From Phocoena phocoena (Eukaryota; Chordata; Mammalia; Artiodactyla; Phocoenidae): a stretch of DNA of 64,000 nucleotides. Numbering within the stretch: the first letter of the stretch is position 1; every line of letters starts with the position of its first letter. The notes below the pieces were generated by a model that saw only the letters and a program-made list of their open reading frames with translations, ran no database searches and was not told the origin of the DNA. The translations under genes and the position numbers were made by a program. Positions 35,585-47,959 of this stretch are shown one piece after another. Location: assembly GCF_963924675.1 (NCBI RefSeq), contig NC_089236.1:64627306-64691305 (forward strand). The letters run 5' to 3'.

Positions 35585-36371
35585 GATCCCTACTTCCAAA
35601 TTATCAGGGCTTACTCCTCTAAGCGTTCCTTGTTGATCTCTTTCTAGGCGACAGTAATTCTCTGTCACATCCGTTCAGTCCTGCAGGCCAAGTCCTCAGC
35701 TCCTAGTCTTTTCTGTGTTCAGTAGAAGGAGCGACTCCAGAGCTTTGAAAGGAAGCTTTGCTATGGAATCTTCTGTTAAAATGCAGACATGGTAGGTGCT
35801 GCCATCTACAAACATTTCATATTGGGCTGGATAGGCTGGCCTTAGAAACGCAGGATGTGTAATTTCATAAGAAAAAAACAGGAAATAGTGAAGATTTCTA
35901 TTTGAATTATTAATATCTTTAGGGACTTGGGCTGGACAATTTCCAAGGCCCCCTCCAGGACTAAAGTTCTGGGAGTCTAAATTAGATCCAGTCACTGGTC
36001 CTATAAGCAGTAATTACATTGAATATTTTCTCAGTTTTCCCCCATTTCTGGGTATTAATTTCCTGATCCTGAATGCTGGGTTCATGCATGTAGTAGTTCA
36101 ATCACGCTCGCTAACTGAATTTGTTTCTGAAATTACTAATCTGCTCACGTTGCATTTTTGGGTTCAGTGGTCAGAGCTTCACATAAGCTGATTTTGAGAT
36201 GACTTTGATTTTCAGACTCAAAAAGAAACAAAAAGAGGCAACAGGGCATCCAACTGAGATGCAGCTGTTGCTAGTGGCGAGAGAGGAGGGTGCAAAAGGT
36301 CCCTGAGAAGGAAGTGGTATTGAGGAAGACAGTCTTGACCTATGTATCTAGGTTTATTTCTTTCCTCATTG
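35585..36371. other. Unrecognised sequence
   Basis: No gene recognised. A 99-residue minus-strand frame (35696-35995) has no recognised domain. Confidence 0.45.
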
Positions 36372-36377
36372 TAACTT

Positions 36378-36678
36378 TTTTTTTTTAATTAATTAATTTA
36401 TTTATTTATGGCTGCATTGGGTCTTCGTTGCTGTGCGCGGGCTTCCTCTAGTTGCGGAGAGCGGGGGTTACTTTTTTTTTTTTTTTGCGGTACGTGGGCG
36501 TCTCACTGCTGTGGCCACTCCCGTTGCGGAGCACAGGGTCCGGACGCGCAGGCTTAGCAGCCACGGCTCACGGGCCCAGCCGCTCCGCGGCATGTGGGAT
36601 CTTCCCGGACCGGGGCACGAACCCGTGTCCCCTGCATTGGCAGGCGGACTCTCAACCACTTCGCCACCAGGGAAGCCC
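36378..36678 (-). mobile_element. Chimeric CHR SINE: short-form body joined to long-form 3' tail
   Basis: Positions 36378-36471 are the A/T-rich head and first part of a long-form CHR ('ggctgcattgggtcttcgtt', 'gttgcggagagcgggggtta'). At 36472 a T15 run begins, followed by a complete short-form CHR (36487-36678) ending 'cgccaccagggaagccc'. The rest of the long form is absent. Weak outer duplications 'gtaactt' (36371-36377) and 'ataactt' (36679-36685) flank the whole composite, so it behaves as one insertion. Confidence 0.9.
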
Positions 36679-36685
36679 ATAACTT

Positions 36686-37010
36686 CTTATTTGAATACGT
36701 ATTTCTTCTTTCTCTCTTTTTCTCTCTCTCTCTCTATACACACACATATGCACATTTATATAAATATTTATATATAAATAGAATATATGTATATATGAAT
36801 TTATTATAGTCTTTATTTTATATATGATTCATTCTCTGTGTAAAAAGAATTGATATGTATACGTCTACATCCATACATTTTTATTTATATACGTATTATT
36901 ATATATCAGTATCCTCTATATAATACCTATATTATTTAATAATAATACATATGGAGAATTAATATATATTAAAAATATGTCAATATATATAACTTCTATA
37001 TGTGAGTAGA
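36686..37010. repeat. Low-complexity TC, AC and TA tract
   Basis: A (TC)n run near 36717-36735, a short (AC)n run, then long AT-rich sequence with 'tatata' and 'taaata' units to about 37010. No gene. Confidence 0.75.
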
Positions 37011-37279
37011 AAATTCTCATGTCATTAGGTATATTTATCTACAGATACAGGACTTTTCATCTTAAGAATGCCAAGGGTTGTGTTTCATTCCTTTTCCCTG
37101 AGCATGAAAGGTCTCCCTGAATACCGCCCTTGCTCTTCATATCCATGGAAGTTGAGCACTGAATCATTTGTTGCTGCCAGGCTAATGTTGACATCACTTC
37201 TTTTTAACCTAGTGGCGTTTCCTAATTGTGCCATCATTTTCTAATTTCCTGTGTTGTCATGTGCATGTTTAATTTTTAA

Positions 37280-37740
37280 TGTGAGTCTCTCTGTGATCTG
37301 ACTGCTGAGTTTCTTTCCAGTCCCGGACCCTAATCCTACCTCTTTCCCCCTCTATCTCTGAGCCCTAAGGTCTAGCCATTTTGAAACATGTAGTGTTTCT
37401 CTTATGTTTTCATAGGTTCTTTCTTTCTCCTGTGTCAGTTAACCACCTGTCTGAATTTACATACTCCCCTCTCACTGCTTCACAAGATCCAGATCAAGTG
37501 TCCCCTCCTCCTGGAAATAAGTTATACGTTTTCTTACCTCCCAGGGAGATGAGCACACCCTTGTTGGTGCTAATGTTGTCCATTGTACACGAGTCCATTA
37601 TAACACTTTCAGGCTACTTCTCTTCTCTGTTGAGCTTCTCTCCCTTTCTAGACTGACCAAGCTTTATTCACTATTGTCCCTGTGTGTGTCTCTACTTGGG
37701 TCACCTGTGGCACATAGTAGCTGTATTTTAAAGCAAAGTG
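37280..37740 (+). repeat. L2 LINE, 3' region
   Basis: 'gatccagatcaagtgtcccc', 'tcctcctggaaataagttat' and 'ggtcacctgtggcacatagt' follow the L2 3' region in order. The 91-residue frame at 37381-37656 arises from it. Confidence 0.55.
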
Positions 37741-38429
37741 ACTAGGGAAGAGACCAGCATTTCCATTGGTGGTTCCAGTGTCAGTGTTGAAGGACATTAT
37801 TATTTAACTTTTATGAAAAAACTCACTAATGACTATGACTTTCAGTCAACATGGCAAGAATCCCTAAAGTTCGCATCAGAGTAAATTATTATGCTGACAA
37901 GCGGTTTAGGGTATGCTGTGGGCTTATAAGAAAGATTTTATATCTGTGCTATAAAACGAATATAACTTATTGCTTTTCTATGACCATAGCTGTTTTGTAT
38001 CAGATTTCATAATTTAGTAAGGATGGCTTTGACTTTTAGACCCAGTGGTAAATCTAAAAAGAAAATCCTGATTTGAAGTGGTCCTGATATTTTGCTAAAA
38101 ATCTCATTTCTAGAATTTTCTTCTATTGAACTAAGAGCATTAAAAAAGTGAAATCTTAATTTTCAGTTATGAATTAGAAAAAGTCGAACTAACTAACTGA
38201 AAACCAACTGTGCATTCCATTGTGACTGGCAGGTCAGCTGCTTTTGGGGAGACAAGTCTAGAACTCAATACTTTTTGACTCCAGGATCATTTCCTCACTA
38301 ATAAAATATTGATTCTATCATCTAGGTATGTACCATCAAGTGTAAAGATAAAATATCAAAAGTGTTGCAGGTGATAAAGATCCTCTTTAAGTAATGATCC
38401 CTCTTCCAGCTTGACAGAGAGATAAAAGG
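37741..38429. other. Unrecognised sequence
   Basis: I see no gene or named repeat here. Confidence 0.5.
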
Positions 38430-38700
38430 GAAAAGATGCTAAGATAACAGTTAATAACAGCTGTTGAGTTCCTTCATGTGCCACATAGCATAATATGTAT
38501 CATGCAGGTATTAATTAAATAGATTTTTACAGAGCCCTAAAAAATAGGTGGTATCATTCCCATTTGATTCATGAATATTCCCATTTGAGGCTTAGAGCTA
38601 TTAAGTTACAAATAGCCAGAAGCAGCAGGGTCCAGAATGGGACCAAGTTACTGAGTGCTAAGCCCTTGACCTTGACCACCATGTTATGCTTCCTCTTGGG
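38430..38700 (-). repeat. MIR SINE, minus orientation
   Basis: 'gccacatagcataatatgta', 'ggtggtatcattcccatttg' and 'aagcagcagggtccagaatg' match a reverse-complement MIR with a small internal duplication of 'attcccatttga'. Confidence 0.5.
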
Positions 38701-39024
38701 ATTGGAGAATGTCCAAATGGTATCTTGGTACTAGTAAGTGTTAGCGATATCCTAAGCATATCTGGAGACGAGAGGCCAATGGAAGGTCCCCTTACTTCTT
38801 GAGTAAGAGAAGACTTGACTTAGCAATGGACTAGAAAGTAAACTTTATGTGAACTCGCCTTCTGGGAGTCTGCTTGATCTCAGGCAACTCATAGATTCAG
38901 AGCTCCAAAAGGTCATCCCGAACGTGAGTTGCATAGAACACAGAGTAGACTGTGGGCAGAGAAAGTCCTGGCCTTTCTCCTAGACCTAAATACCTAAAAG
39001 GTTGTGCTTTTTTCTTTTTTTTTT
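38701..39024. other. Unrecognised sequence
   Basis: Nothing recognised in this stretch. Confidence 0.5.
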
Positions 39025-39290
39025 TTTTTAAGATTTCACGTATAATGTACAACATGGTGACTACAGTTGATAATTACCGTATTGTATAATTGAAATTTGC
39101 AGATAGTAGAACTTAAGTGTTTTCACCAAAAAAAAAAAAGGTAAATATGTGAGGTCGTGGATGTGTTAATTATCTCAATGGGGGGAATCCTTTCACAATG
39201 TATATTTGTATAAAATCATCACATTTTGCACTTTAAATATCCTACAGTTTTATTTGTCGACTATACCTCAATAAAGCTGGGGGGAAGAAA
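39025..39290 (+). repeat. L1 LINE 3' UTR, plus orientation
   Basis: 'tacaacatggtgactacagt', 'atcctttcacaatgtatatt' and 'ctatacctcaataaagctgg' are the terminal 3' UTR of an old L1. An internal A12 run is present. Confidence 0.8.
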
Positions 39291-42200
39291 GGCCATGCCA
39301 ACCATATTCTTCTCAGCAGAGCCCCAGGCTGCCACCCCTAAAACGTATCCCTTAGTAAAATATACTTTGTAAAATACATATGCATGCTGAAGTAAGTTAA
39401 TATGTCAACATTTAACATGCTTTCTCTGGCATTCACCCCAAACTTACAGCAAATGATTGCCTGTTTATTTCCTCACTGGATTTAAAACCTGCTTTTTTGT
39501 TCCTCTAGTTACATAGGCTTTTGAGTCGAAATTGCTCAGCATCCTTTAAAGTCTGCAAAGCACCATGAAAAATCATTGAAATGAAAAGCACTAAAATATG
39601 TAAATTGTTGCTATTGTTCTTAAGTGCTTCTTCACATAGGATGTGATCATTTCAAAGACAAAGTAAGATTTCTTGCACGTCAACAGTGATTATGTTTACT
39701 GTATGAGATTAGTCTTCTATATATGAACATTATTAGTTTTGTAAAGTTGAAAAAAAAAGTTGTTTTAAACTTCTGGAATTTCTATTGCATTTCATTCAGC
39801 TCTTTTGTTGGTCTTCCTGCCTTCTTTTTTGCCCTGTATTTTTGAAGGAAATTATCAGTTTGGAGGCAGTTGCCAAGGCATGCAATAGTAGTAAAATTGT
39901 CAGTAAGTAATTTTATATTAGACACTAGTTTCTAGACTCTGATTTTAAAAAACGGTTTAATTTTCCTTTAGTGTAAATATATCGACAAATATTGATTGAG
40001 GGGACGTGCACTCTGCTATGTATTATGTGAGCAAAGAGCTTAAAAGTTAATTCTTTAATGTAGACAGATTATAAACTAGCACAAAGAGGCACATCTTCAA
40101 TTTGCAAGAAGGTTATTTTTCTGACCTCGAGGTCGTGCTTAAGACAGTTCAGTCTTCTTTTTCCTATCCTTCCCCAGCTACACTTATTAAAGACAAAATT
40201 TTATTGCTTTAATGGTCAAACAATGACTTATTTGAGGTAAGTCTTTAGAAATTAGAAGCAGTCTAATGCAGTTCTACAATCCTAGAGACTTCAAAGCAGG
40301 AAAAGTTTGTTGATGGTGTATTTTGGTGTCTGCTTTTGGAAGCGTAGCGACTGTTCTCTCAGGAATCTTTCGGTCGGAGTTTCGACTGATGATGTGAGTA
40401 GATAAATGCTTCTTGACCTGTGGTCAGTGTAACAGCAAGGCTCTAGGGACAGGAGGTATCTTCCCAGAATGGAGCTGTAAGCATGGGTGAAGAAGGTCTT
40501 GGAAAAACACACAGGCAAAGAAGAAAAACCTACCAAGAGCAGAGTGGAATTTATGGACTGGCAGGGAATTTACAAATAAAAGGTTATGCTTGACTTAGCT
40601 GTCACATTTAAGCAAAGAAAACAAGATTTAAAAAAAATTATGCAAAGGCAAAAATGACCTAACCAGCATTTATGGATAAATCCATATTATTGTTCTAAGT
40701 CAGGTCCTGATGTGCTGGTACACAGATCAAATGCACATCACTTTACTTGTTGCATGATTGGCGGCCATGCTAATTGTGATTCATAACTGTCAACCACCAT
40801 TTGTGGTATTTGAGAGCAATTCTGATCATAGGTAATTACGGTAGCTTGCCCCTGCGCCAAGCAGACATTGCATAAGTCCTTCCGCTGAGGTAAGACTGAC
40901 AAGCTGTGAGTAATAGACTGCACCTTGGAAAAGATTTATATTTGAGGCCCGGTTAGCTGAAGTGCTTTCTACTTTTCATTTCTCAATAACTTGACTGGGA
41001 CTAAGGCAGGCAAGTTATTTCCCAAATTTTCCCTTTTCATGATAGGATAATCAATAAAGAGCAACTATTAATTTAGAGTCGCTCTGATATACTAGGACTA
41101 GACAGTTTAACTATGATATTGATTACTTCTGTAATTTACCACTGAACATAAATGCCAACATGATCCAGACACTTTGAAGGTCATTAGAAATAAGTTGCTT
41201 CTTAGTGATCAAGTTCACTTACTGGGAAGCACAAAGGTTTTGTTATAATCAGTTGGACTCCTTGATTCTTATGAGGCACGGGGCCAAAAGGAGCACAATT
41301 TCACCAATCATACATGTGGCACAGCCTAAAGTAGAAGGGCAAACTTTAGAGGTGTTCTTTTTCTTTATGGATGGAGCTCTCAGAATGAGGTCCAGGAATG
41401 ATTCTAGGTCACTGTCCTCCCATATCGCAGGATCTTGGGCAGCCCCCGGTATTATCCTGCACCCGATCATTCTTGGAGAGGTTTCCCTTCACAACCAGAT
41501 GTTATTCAAGAAGTTTTCAAATAAACAAAATTTTCTCTGTGATACCAGTTTCCAGTGTAGCCCGCAAAGATATCCTGGAGACTATTTTCTCCAAACTCCC
41601 ATCATTGCCCATAGGATGTCTCAGATGAGACAGCTTGTGATTTCTCTTTTTTCATTTTTCTTTTGACAACTTAAAAATCTGTCAAACAGAATACATGAAC
41701 TTGGTAAATTATCAACCTTCTCCTAGTATCATGTAAGTATGTTAACATTCTTGCTGACCACATGCTTTTTCCCCAAGAAGATCTGAGATTTTGGGATACT
41801 TGTCCAAGTTTTCGTCTCCTTTATCCTTTCTTTCTGGGCCATCCTCGGATCCTGCAAGACTGTAGCTCATCCCATGACCAGCTACCACATACGTTCTGAG
41901 CAGCCCCGTCACATAGAATGGCAGGAACCACTGGCCCTACCATTGTTTTAATAGGGTTGGCACACTGTATCGTAGGTGGTAGCTCCTGATTCCTTTGGGA
42001 TTATCTCAATAGCTTCCTCCCTGGCCACCTAATCACTTAAAGCCCAGTGAGCCTGTTTTGTCTTTTTCAAACATATCAGCTTCTCATTTGGTTTTTAGTC
42101 CAAAATTTCCAAGCTTTAATGCATAGCAGACCCTTTGGCTACAAATATTCTCCCTCTTCTCAACAAATCAGAACCCTTTGATGTTACAGAACTCTACCTT

Positions 42201-45200
42201 TGTTATATGAAACAATAAACTGCTCTTTTGAGATGTTATATGTTTATAATATTTTGTTATATTTGATCTTGCCTAGTTTTTGACATGCCTTTTTTATAAT
42301 TTCTTATGTGCGTTAGTTTTAACAATGAACCTTGCTAGCTCTGAACACTTTTTTTAAGACTACAGTGTAAGGTTTGGTTCATATCTACTAGGGATAAATT
42401 AATTAGTGCCACTGATGAACCAACAAAATTTGAGACTCTCTGGGGTGTCGGATGTAACGATTTTTTGAGCAATTATTTTTACACATGAAAATTATTTGTT
42501 AGGAGAATATAAAGACACACACACGAAGCCAGCTATAACCAGGTTAATGACAAATTTATGTTAATAGCCATTATGTGGGGCTAATTATAGAAGGGGTACA
42601 TGGTCAAGGCGAAAATCAAAAGGAAGAAAAAATATAATCCTGGAAGACTAGAAATAAGTCTTTTGGGAAAAGTTAATAGAAGATAAAAATGAATAATCAG
42701 CATATGTTTTCCTAAGTCCATTTAGATGTAGCTAGATGTCTATGTAGTTGGAATAGATACATGTTTTTATAGGCCACTGACCATTATCTGTTTTATGAAG
42801 CTATATAAAAATAAAGATATATAGTATCTTTCCATCACAAAGTTTGTATGTTCTCTGGAGGGACAACTTAAAGTATTAGAAATCTCCATGCTTACAAATA
42901 CATACAACCATTTATCACAGTTGATGAAGATGCATTGAAAAGCTGTTGAACATATTTTAAAAGTTTTCAAATAAGATGTACGGGGATGTAAACGTTATTG
43001 CCCTTAAATTAATATAAGTTCTTTAGATTGTAAACTTTTTAAGAAAGTGAGATAATTATAGCATACATTTCCACTCAGATTTCTTCAAGAGGATAGAATC
43101 ATATTAAGACGGCAAAACTTTACCACTAAATTAATATTTGCCTCAGGTTACATGCATCCCTCTTAGTGCAGGTTAATCTTTAGGGGACAATTATGGTCCC
43201 ATTTAACAAAAAATCACAATGGTGAGTTATATGTCACCCTAGAGAGACGGAGATACAGCACAATTAATGAATCCCAAAGGTGTCTTATCTGATTTCAGTG
43301 CCGACCTCATAAATGTAAAATCATTGCTCTTATCCCTGTTGAGAGAATTTTCAGTTCACGGAACAGGCCTGTGCCTTCACGAATAACATGATACTGTTCT
43401 CAAGTTCTATCATTTTTCCTGGAAGCTAACTTTTTGTTATGATAGAAAAAATTCAGCGTTTGTAAAACTCAGCCTCTTAGCTCAAACACGACCCTATCTC
43501 CTACGTGTGAGTGCAACACCAGCTCGGTGACAAATGAACCATTAGTAACTGCCACACGAACACCTGCCGTGGACCTTTGATACCTCACTCAAGCTGTACT
43601 GTGGGTGTCCTAAGGTTTTTGTGTGGTCTGGCGTTAAGAAAGAAACTGTGTTCTAAGTTACGTAGGTTATAGTGCAGGATTTCTGTTCCTATCCAACTCT
43701 TAAATTTGTAACAACTGCTTGCAGACCATCATTCAGCAAAAAGAGTGGACCATTAGAATCAAGCTTTTTTTTTTTCAGTGAAATTAAAAAATTAAAGGAG
43801 ATTTGTTGACATCTACTGAGTACTTAGAGATCTGATTGGGTTGCGGTACAGTTCATAATGGATTTTACATGTATACCTTGGAGGGCGATCTGAAACGTTT
43901 TCTTTGTTAAAGAGTGAAGTTAATCAATTTCATTAAGTTATTTTTATAGGATAGTACATTAGGTCCAAGGAAAATCATTTTAAATGAACTTGAATTTGAG
44001 GAAGGAGAAGGAAAAATGATGCAAAGAGATGTAAGCATTTTCATCATCAAATCACCATTAAAAACATTGAGGTATTTGCCATAAGTATTATTACAAAATA
44101 AACACTGTTTGGGTACATTTTGTTGACACAATCCTGTAGAATAGTGTTTCTTGAGACTGGTTTCATTCTCATGAAGCTAAACCACATACATTTAATTGTC
44201 TCCTTAAGCTTAGCTGAAGATCAGATAAATCTAATTGTTACTGGTGGCAAAAGCATCAGCTCCGTTTGGGTCACTCATTTCAGCTTGGTGGACACCGCTG
44301 ACGGATGCAAAAACAAATCCCAGTGTGCCAGGATGCACTACCTTTTTCCTCAGTGGTGGAGACATTGGGCTCATTCTGCAGTGACTTGGGCTAAGTTCCC
44401 TGGAACTAGTGTTGATACCGTTTCTTGAACATTAATCCTCAGTGACATAACTGTTACTTTTTTATTCATCAGTATGCCAAGCATTATACTACCGGGAAGC
44501 TACTGTCTGAAAAGAGATGCGCCGTAATGAAGGTACTCCTTTTGGAGATAATTTTGCTGCTTGTGAGAGCAACAGCAGCTGTATTTTGGACTCAGAGTTT
44601 CTATTTAATGCACCATGAAAAAGCAACAAGTACTCCACCAGAAAATTATATTCTGTTGAAAGAAGTAAAGCAAAATGAGCTGCAGTTTTATACCAAGGCA
44701 TCTTAAAACAGTGAGGGGAAAATGAACTTGGGAATATATATTTTTCAGTGTTCTGAGTCACTTTTTTTTTTTTTTTTTAGTGTGTACTTAGTGAATATTG
44801 CCTCAGAGTAAAAATATTTTTGGAATCCTTATCAGTCAGGAAAATGTCTTCCAATCAAGATTTGTTGGAATCTGTAGCTAAAATAATGCCATTTTACTCG
44901 TTTGTGGAATGGCTGTTGAGGCTTTATTTTTACAAGCAAATGGCAAATGCTTGCTCCAGTGTATAACTGATGCAAATTAAGTGTACACTCTATTTCATAA
45001 ATGAAGGAAGAATTATTGGAAACACTCTTTCCCTGATCACTAAAAACTGATTACCATCAAAGAAGGGCCTGATTACTAGCCACCAGCTTAGTGTTTAGCT
45101 GGAACATCTGGCCGCCTCAGAGGGGAAAATTTGCTGAGCTTAAAAAGTGTTTATTCCAGCTTTCAATTCATGCATGTATAGAACACAGATGAGGAAACAT

Positions 45201-45599
45201 CTGATGTCCTTCAGATTTCTGTTGTTAAACAAATGTAACTCATCTTCAAGGGAAAATTTAGTAAACTTCTTTTCTCACCGATTTGGCTTCTTAAGCTCTT
45301 GAGTAACAAGGACTAGAGGGAAAAAAAAAATAAGAAAACTAAGGGTGATTAGAGTCCTTAAAAGTATCTGAAGGATAGTTTTGACTTTACGTTTCTTCAT
45401 GTACACGTTGATCTAAGTGGACTTTTGTCATTTTAATTCAACTTATGGCGTTGAGTGAATGCCACGTTCAAGGTACAGCACTGAGTGCTTGGTGGAGACC
45501 GTGAGCTCCAGGACCTGCCAGTGCCTTGACTGCAACACTGTTGCTCTGCCCTATGCCCTGTCCATGGCACGGGTCTTCCCACCCCTAGTGCTTGGATAA
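39291..45599. other. Long, mostly single-copy interval without recognised genes
   Basis: About 6.3 kb with no recognised gene, RNA or named repeat. It contains the longest frame outside SINE/LTR sequence after those at the right end, 153 residues at 41205-41666 plus strand, but it has no domain, no coding signature and a competing minus-strand frame. A T17 run is at 44762-44778. Confidence 0.45.
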
Positions 45600-45890
45600 C
45601 TATTACTGACCTGCAAAGCAAATGACTCTGCTTAAGTGTCATTTTCCCTGAGAATCCTTCCTTGACCATATAAGATTAGGTCCTTAAAGCCATAAGTTTA
45701 TCTGTTCCTTAGCAGGTAGAGTTGGCATCATGATTTCTTGTTTACTTACCAATCCTCCCCCCCCAAGCCTGTACACATGATTCAGTGACTATATTTTCAT
45801 TCACCATTGTATTCTAGGCACTAGAATTAAGCCTGACACCTGCCAGCCACTCAGTAAATGTTGACTGAGTGAATGAATCAGATACCTCCT
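45600..45890 (+). repeat. L2 LINE 3' region
   Basis: 'ccctgagaatccttccttga', 'caccattgtattctaggcac' and 'ctcagtaaatgttgactgag' then 'tgaatgaatc' follow the L2 3' end in order. Confidence 0.6.
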
Positions 45891-46094
45891 CTGTCCTCAG
45901 TGCAGTTTAAATCCTAGGGAACAAGGCATGTGTAAAAATGGTAACAAGGCAAAGCAGAGTAAGGGAAATGCTGAAAGAGGGATACAATAGAAGGAGTGGT
46001 TATGGCAAGTTTCTTTCAAAAAAGAATGCTCTTTTACCAGACTCTTACCAGGCAGCTTCATGGATTACTTTTTCCCACTATCAAAGTGGGATTT

Positions 46095-46454
46095 CCTAGG
46101 GGCAAGACAGGAATAAAGACTCAGACGTAGAGAATGGACTTGAGGACACAGGGAGGGGGAAGGGTAAGCTGGGACAAAGTGAGAGAGTGGCATGGACATA
46201 TATACACTACCAAATGTAAAATAGGTAGCTAGTGGGAAGCAGCGGGGTGGCACAGGGAGATGAGCTTGGTGCTTTGTGACCACCTAGAGGGGTGGGATAG
46301 GGAGAGTGGGAGGGAGGGAGACGCAAGAGGGAGGAGATATGGGGATATATGTATATGTGTAGCTGATTCACTTGATTATACAGCAGAAACTAACACAACA
46401 ATGTCAAGCAATTATACTCCAATAAAGGTGTTAAACACAAAAATATTAACCCAA
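46095..46454 (+). mobile_element. 5'-truncated L1 3' end of cetartiodactyl type with perfect target-site duplication
   Basis: 'caagacaggaataaagactc', 'agaatggacttgaggacaca', 'cttggtgctttgtgaccacc' and 'caattatactccaataaagg' are the 3' UTR of a relatively young cetartiodactyl L1. A perfect 13-bp duplication 'caaagtgggattt' flanks it at 46082-46094 and 46455-46467. There is no pure poly(A) tail; the 3' end reads 'gtgttaaacacaaaaatatt'. Confidence 0.9.
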
Positions 46455-46467
46455 CAAAGTGGGATTT

Positions 46468-47219
46468 AAACCCTAATTTCCAAAAATATAGTAACTAGCT
46501 AAAATTAGCGTGGATTTAATGCTCTGGGTCAACTTAAAGTGACGTGTGAACATCGGCAAAAAAAAAAAATTTGTAAATCTCACTGGGAATTATTCATTGG
46601 CTCATTCCATTACAATCTTTTTCTCAGGGATAAGGTTTTCTAAGTCAATATTTTCCTAAAAGCGTGCCCTTTTGTCTTCCACTAAATATGGTAATCTGTT
46701 TCTTCAATGACCACGTGAGAACAGAAAGAAAATTTCTTCTCAGAGAAGGCAGAGCAGAGGAATATATATTTCTTGCCAGAGGTTATCACAGTTTAATAGT
46801 ATGAAGGAATGTAGACGTCTATAAACAGAATGTGCTATGCTTTCTGAAGTTGACACCATTTATTTAGTCTTATTAAACAGCTGGTAAGATGATCCAGGTT
46901 GTAGAGGAACACAAGCTGTCAGTGGCTGCTTCCTGCAGCAAATAAGAGCCCTGGAAAGCCGCAGAGGCTTCTGGGAGGAGAAGTGCTCAGTCAGCAGTCA
47001 GGGAGGGACCCCTCCCCTGCTGCTTCCTGCTCCCATGCCTACAGGCACTGCTTCCTCCTCTCACTCACCTTCACCTGATACCTGCTTGCCGGCCTGTTCC
47101 TTCACCCGTACCCCTCCCACATGTTTTAATTAACATTTTTCTCTTGGATTATGCTCTTGCTTTTATGCTATAGTTATCTTAGGTGTGGTTTGGCACCTCC
47201 ACCAGATGGAAATTAAGTC
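46468..47219. other. Unrecognised sequence
   Basis: No gene or named repeat was recognised. Confidence 0.5.
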
Positions 47220-47345
47220 AGTATTTTCCACCATTACCAGGCATCAGCATGACGTGGGAAGCCTTTTAAAACCAAGGATGCTTAACCTCTACCCTAGCCT
47301 TTCTGGGGCCTAGACTTCTGTGTTTATTCAACAAGTAGCTGAGAA
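47220..47345 (+). mobile_element. MER20-like hAT MITE, partial
   Basis: 'caggcatcagcatgacgtgg', 'tctggggcctagacttctgt' and 'gtttattcaacaagtag' follow MER20 with an internal gap. Ends are not clear. Confidence 0.45.
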
Positions 47346-47569
47346 CAGCTTAGTTTTTGAGGGAGGGGATGGTCGATCGTTCTGAGCAAATTGGGACGGT
47401 TGGTTGCCTTATTTAGTGGCCAATATCAGAACCAAAACGAAATCCATCTATCTACTTTCTTTCAATCCTAATTATTCTTTAAAAAGAAACAAAAAACTAC
47501 ACCTTTATGGGTATAAAATAAATAGATATATTATCTTTTTGATTGTTCAGATATGCCTCAGTTATGCTG

Positions 47570-47695
47570 TGGGTAAATACGTATAATAGCAACCATCTTA
47601 TAACGATTTTAGAATTACATGAGATAAAATATGTAAAGCACTTAGTATAGTGCCTAATACTAAGTGCTTAATAAATATTAGCTATTAATTCCAGC
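47570..47695 (+). repeat. MIR SINE, 3' part
   Basis: 'agaattacatgagataaaat', 'atgtaaagcacttagtatag' and 'tgcttaataaatattagcta' match the 3' half of MIR on the plus strand. Confidence 0.65.
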
Positions 47696-47959
47696 TTTCA
47701 ATTTCTGTGCACCCAAAGGTATATCCTTCTTGGTTTCTTGAAACACTAATCTTTGGTGAAGGAGGTTTTTCACTGGTCTTCTAAGCTAGCAACCGGTCTG
47801 ATACATGCCACCATTTCTTTGAGCTGAGACATTTAATACCATCTCCTCCAAAGCTGGGCCCCGCTAGCTAGTGTGCTAAGGGAATCTGTCCTCTCTCCAC
47901 TCAGAGAGGCTGCTCCTGGAGAGACGCGCCAGCTCAGCAGTTTCGTGGAGGCTTAGAGG

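Noticed and set aside
40885..40905. Strong 5' splice-site-like word 'ctgaggtaagactg'
   Set aside because: No matching acceptor, open frame or exon context nearby; such words occur by chance in tens of kilobases.
41205..41666. 153-residue frame in non-repeat sequence
   Set aside because: No recognisable domain, several T-rich runs giving poly-Phe, and a competing minus-strand frame; the length is within chance for a window of this size.
44762..44778. T17 run as the tail of a minus-strand retroinsertion
   Set aside because: No poly(A) signal in reverse complement, no target-site duplication and no recognisable body next to it.
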